Origin: Vibrio coralliirubri
Lineage (GTDB): Bacteria > Pseudomonadota > Gammaproteobacteria > Enterobacterales > Vibrionaceae
Assembly (NCBI RefSeq): GCF_024347375.1
Contig: NZ_AP025470.1
Span: forward strand, 3,286,001-3,350,000
Length of the DNA: 64,000 nucleotides
Direction of reading: 5' to 3'
The notes under the pieces are model-generated. The model saw nothing but the letters and a program-made list of their open reading frames with translations, was not told where the DNA came from and searched no databases. Positions within the stretch are counted from its first letter, which is position 1. Each line of letters starts with the position of its first letter. Positions 60,678 to 64,000 of this stretch are shown here, piece after piece. Position numbers and translations under genes: made by a program.

Positions 60678-60693
60678 AGGAGTCTAGACGTCT
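60678..60693. promoter_or_regulatory. MetJ operator (two tandem met boxes)
   Basis: AGGAGTCT followed directly by AGACGTCT: the second is the exact 8-bp met box and the first matches six of eight. Tandem 8-bp boxes are the MetJ binding pattern. It lies 50 bp upstream of metH and just before the divergent antiporter gene. Confidence 0.8.
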
Positions 60694-60796
60694 AAAAAAG
60701 GAAATTGATTACTGAGTCATGACAAAAAAATGTTTGCTATTTGAGCATGAGACAACGAAAATTCATATTCATACTTTGTTACATGTTGGAATCCCA

Positions 60797-62077
60797 ATGT
60801 CGGTCTATTACACCTTATGCTTCTTGTCGGCTGCAGCCATGCTTATTGCTTTCGTTAATACCAAAATTGGTAAAATGCAGACAACCATCGCCATCACAGC
60901 TGGCTCAATGATGTTATCTCTATTGATTATCATTGCGGGACAAAACAATTGGTTCCAACTGGCTGACATCGCCTCAGAAACCGTTGCCAGTATCAACTTT
61001 GAAGATTTCCTACTAAAGGGAATATTGGGCTTCTTACTCTTTGCTGGTGGTTTAGGGATTAAGTTACCAAATTTAAAAGACCAGAAATGGGAAATAACAG
61101 TACTCGCGTTAGGTGCTACGTTGTTTTCAACATTCTTTATCGGTTTTGTGCTATACGGGTTCTGTCAGTTCATCGGTATTCAATTTGATCTGATTTACTG
61201 CCTACTCTTTGGCTCGCTAATCTCTCCAACCGATCCCATCGCCGTGCTAGCAATAGTAAAGAAACTCGACGCTCCCAGAAGAATCTCTACTCAAATCGAG
61301 GGAGAATCTCTATTCAACGATGGTTTTGGCTTAGTTATCTTCGTAACCCTATTTACTATCGCATTCGGCACAGAAGCGCCGACTGTCGGCAGTGTGACCA
61401 TGCTATTCGTCCAAGAGGCGATTGGCGGCATTGTCTATGGTTTTGTTTTAGGTCTTGTATTCCACTACCTAATCAGCAACACCGATGACCACTCTATGGA
61501 GTTGCTATTAACCATCGGTATCCCTACTGCTGGTTATGCGTTTGCTGAAGTTCTACATGTATCAGGTCCATTGGCAATGGTGGTATCAGGTATCATGATT
61601 GGTAATTGGACTCGCTTTATCGGATTCTCGAAAGAGAGTGAAGATCACCTAGATCATTTCTGGGAATTGATAGATGAATTCTTAAACGGCGTATTATTCC
61701 TATTAATTGGTATGTCGATGCTGTTATTCAAATTCCACCAAGAAGACTGGATCTTAATGGCGTTCGCAGTACCTCTAGTGCTAAGCGCACGCTACCTAAG
61801 TGTTTTCTTGTCTTATATCGGATTCAAACGTTTTAGAACTTACAATCCTTGGTCAATCAAGATCTTAACTTGGGGTGGTTTGCGTGGTGGACTAGCTCTA
61901 GCCATGGCACTTTCGATCCCTTCAGGTATCTGGGTAATTGAAGACAAAGCAATAGATGTAAAAGAGATAATCCTTGTCATGACATACGCCGTTGTTGTGT
62001 TCTCTATTCTAGTTCAAGGCTCAACAATCACTCCTATGATAGAGAAAGCAAAACAAGCAGAGAAAGAGCTAGATTAA
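60797..62077 (+). CDS. CPA1-family cation/proton antiporter (NhaP-like)
   Basis: A 426-residue membrane antiporter with about 12 TM helices. The start chosen is the ATG at 60797 (MSVYYTLCFLSAAAML), at the start of the first TM helix; an in-frame ATG at 60719 adds 26 polar residues that overlap the probable promoter area. The ion-binding motif of this family is in SLISPTDPIAVLAIVKK, with the ND motif in EGESLFNDGFGLVIF and the Arg in TWGGLRGGLALAMALS. It exchanges Na+ (or K+/Li+) for H+; the cation cannot be fixed here. It shares the intergenic region with metH. Confidence 0.88.
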   Translation: MSVYYTLCFLSAAAMLIAFVNTKIGKMQTTIAITAGSMMLSLLIIIAGQNNWFQLADIASETVASINFEDFLLKGILGFLLFAGGLGIKLPNLKDQKWEITVLALGATLFSTFFIGFVLYGFCQFIGIQFDLIYCLLFGSLISPTDPIAVLAIVKKLDAPRRISTQIEGESLFNDGFGLVIFVTLFTIAFGTEAPTVGSVTMLFVQEAIGGIVYGFVLGLVFHYLISNTDDHSMELLLTIGIPTAGYAFAEVLHVSGPLAMVVSGIMIGNWTRFIGFSKESEDHLDHFWELIDEFLNGVLFLLIGMSMLLFKFHQEDWILMAFAVPLVLSARYLSVFLSYIGFKRFRTYNPWSIKILTWGGLRGGLALAMALSIPSGIWVIEDKAIDVKEIILVMTYAVVVFSILVQGSTITPMIEKAKQAEKELD

Positions 62078-62095
62078 CACCTAGATAGATCAACC

Positions 62096-62126
62096 AAGGC
62101 CGCCTACTTTAGGTGGCCTTTTTTAT
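62096..62126 (+). terminator. antiporter gene terminator
   Basis: Stem AAGGCCGCCTA / TAGGTGGCCTT with one G-T pair and a short loop, followed by TTTTTT. Confidence 0.9.
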
Positions 62127-62546
62127 ACCCAATGAAAGTCAAACTCACCAATTCCCACACTGAAGCTATAGCTGAAAGGTATACGTGGAATATAGAACTT
62201 ATATCGATATTTGATAGCGCTAGTATTTAAGCAATTGAAAGCATTAATGTGGGTGGCTAGAACTCTTTAAGGAGCTTAAGTCATACAGAGAATTAGTTCT
62301 TCTGCCCACTCGCTAGTCTACCCAATAACCCACTCTCAAGTTATATAAGCTTCAATCGAAAGGCTTCACCTTTCACCTGGAAACAAAAGTAACGGGACTC
62401 AACGTCTCGCTAGAATAGCGTTAGTTATTAACAGGACTACGGAGCTAGATGAGTGGTGAACAGAAAGCTTTAGCTTTGAACTAAGTCATTAAATACAGCA
62501 AGGCTGCACTAAATCAGTGTTCGATAGAGATAGCTAAAGGAACACT

Positions 62547-62580
62547 TGGTACTTCTAGTGGTACTTCTAGTGATACTTGT
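62547..62580 (+). repeat. 12-bp tandem repeat, 2.5-2.8 copies
   Basis: TGGTACTTCTAG occurs twice head to tail (62547-62558, 62559-62570), then a partial copy TGATACTTGT. No function is evident. Confidence 0.7.
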
Positions 62581-62774
62581 AAAAATGACAGGAATAAAAA
62601 GCGCTAGCATTTCTGCCGATACGTGCAGACTAGAGTCTTAAATATGGCAAGGCTGGAATGAGCAGGCACTCCGGAGATTCGAGCACGCAGGTGAGCTAGG
62701 AGCTCCTAGTTATCCCACATTACTTCGTAGAAGCAACAGACGTAAAAAAGCCCCAGCATTTCTGCTGAGGCTTA

Positions 62775-62852
62775 GTATATAGAAGGGTTGGAGGTTTAGA
62801 CTCTCAACACGCGCGGTTTTGGTAAGTCGGAGAATCCGCTGCTTAACTAATG
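62775..62852 (-). pseudogene. decayed tRNA-Trp copy
   Basis: The segment aligns along its length with the intact tRNA-Trp at 62911-62987: GGGTTGGAGG, CTCAACACGCG, TTTTGG and AATCCGCTGCT are shared. About ten extra bases fall in the anticodon-loop region and the 5' acceptor arm is lost. It is preceded (on the minus strand, followed) by its own mutated terminator hairpin GCCCCAGCA / TGCTGAGGC at 62750-62771. Confidence 0.72.
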
Positions 62853-62874
62853 GCGTATATTGGATTCAGAAAGC

Positions 62875-62903
62875 AAAAAGGCTCTAGCATTTCTGCTAGA
62901 GCC
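62875..62903 (-). terminator. rRNA operon terminator after tRNA-Trp
   Basis: On the minus strand a perfect 10-bp stem (GGCTCTAGCA / TGCTAGAGCC), loop GAAA, and a run of five T residues lie eight bases past the tRNA CCA end. Confidence 0.92.
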
Positions 62904-62910
62904 TTAAATA

Positions 62911-62987
<77 letters not shown>

Positions 62988-63046
62988 AAAACTTTCATTA
63001 CTTCAGATTCGAAAAAACCTCGCACTAGGCGAGGTTATCGAATAAG

Positions 63047-63123
63047 TGGCGGAGTGGACGGGACTCGAACCCGCGACCCCCGGCGTGACAGGCCGGTATT
63101 CTAACCAACTGAACTACCACTCC
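63047..63123 (-). tRNA. tRNA-Asp (GTC anticodon)
   Basis: A 77-base tRNA with encoded CCA. Acceptor GGAGTGG pairs with CCACTCC; anticodon stem CCGGC/GCCGG with loop CTGTCAC, anticodon GTC; T-loop TTCGAGT. It lies between 5S rRNA and tRNA-Trp, a common arrangement at the distal end of gammaproteobacterial rRNA operons. Confidence 0.96.
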
Positions 63124-63164
63124 GCAGTGGAATACTTGTCGTCGCTGACAAGTGTTCAAATTTA

Positions 63165-63284
63165 AAGCCTGGCGATGTCCTACTCTCACATGGGGAAGCC
63201 CCACACTACCATCGGCGCTATTGTGTTTCACTTCTGAGTTCGGCATGGAATCAGGTGGGTCCACAATGCTATGGTCGCCAAGCA
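63165..63284 (-). rRNA. 5S ribosomal RNA
   Basis: About 120 bases; the minus strand starts TGCTTGGCGACCATAGCATT and includes CACCTGATTCCATGCCGAAC and AGTGTGGGG, ending in the pairing segment ATCGCCAGGC. It follows 23S rRNA by about 100 bp. Confidence 0.95.
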
Positions 63285-63382
63285 AATTTTAAAATTCGGA
63301 AAACTGATTTAAAAGTCTATCTCTTCAAACTCATTCAAGCGTTTGGTATTTCTTTGAGTCCACAAAACCCCTTGGGTGTTGT

Positions 63383-64000
<618 letters not shown>

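Larger units (their letters stand above)
62127..62874. other. gene-free region with decayed tRNA/terminator copies
   Basis: No convincing protein gene was seen in about 750 bp. The right half contains diverged copies of the tRNA-Trp plus terminator unit: about 62597-62700 (AAAAAGCGCTAGCATTTCTGC, then TTAAATATGGCAAGG and GGAGATTCGAGCACGC) and 62744-62852 (listed separately). The motif AGCATTTCTGC recurs at 62606, 62754 and 62886. The left half (62127-62540) is unassigned AT-rich DNA, possibly older remnants of the same kind. Confidence 0.55.

Noticed and set aside
63025..63285. 86-codon open reading frame on the minus strand
   Set aside because: It overlaps tRNA-Asp and 5S rRNA and has no protein-like features.

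Overview
The window is chromosomal DNA of a Vibrio, most likely the Splendidus clade. The evidence is a complete MSHA type IV pilus locus in Vibrio order, flanked by mreBCD on one side and csrD-ssb-qstR-galU-uvrA-pglL on the other, together with a Vibrio-type 5S/23S rRNA tail. The genus call rests on synteny and protein resemblance recognised by eye; the clade call is weaker.

Layout: 1-1096 holds the 5' end of mdh (minus) and divergent argR. 1439-5785 is a TAXI-type TRAP transporter (binding protein, then a fused permease) followed by a universal stress protein gene. 5890-9057 holds a D-2-hydroxyacid dehydrogenase, rluA and an Nramp-like transporter. 9169-13924 is rapA and a divergent PIN-PhoH gene. 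14031-24914 (minus) is the cell-shape cluster mreB-mreC-mreD-maf-rng-yhdP-nitrilase-tldD. 25065-42795 (minus) is the MSHA pilus: mshI-J-K-L-M-N-E-G-F (assembly machine), then mshB-A-C-D-O-P-Q (pilins and tip/adhesin candidates). 42798-44813 is csrD (mshH). 44924-46349 is a complete IS3/IS150-type element. 46404-53755 holds ssb, qstR, galU, uvrA and pglL. 53866-60627 holds a class V aminotransferase, a lysine riboswitch with lysC, and metH. 60797-62077 is a CPA1 cation/proton antiporter. The right end is an rRNA operon tail on the minus strand: 23S (partial), 5S, tRNA-Asp, tRNA-Trp, a terminator, and then several hundred bases of decayed tRNA-Trp/terminator copies.

How the genes work together: the MSHA machine (MshE/MshG motor and platform, MshL secretin, MshI-J-K-M-N alignment proteins) exports the MshA pilin, with minor pilins and the large MshQ. 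CsrD, encoded just upstream of mshI, ties the region to Csr/c-di-GMP-type regulation, and MshE carries the tandem N-terminal motif known to bind c-di-GMP. QstR is a competence regulator. LysC and MetH belong to aspartate-family amino acid synthesis and each has its own recognisable control element (L box; MetJ operator).

Most notable observations: the IS3-family element sits exactly in the loop of a perfect 11-bp terminator hairpin beyond ssb, with a 3-bp target duplication; the Maf protein carries three tandem heptapeptide copies of its conserved GSDT segment; the Nramp-like transporter lacks the canonical DPGN and MPH motifs; MshQ has tandem repeats that resemble H-type lectin modules; and a graveyard of tRNA-Trp/terminator duplicates lies beyond the rRNA operon. 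No CRISPR array, prophage or clearly novel multi-gene defence system was seen.
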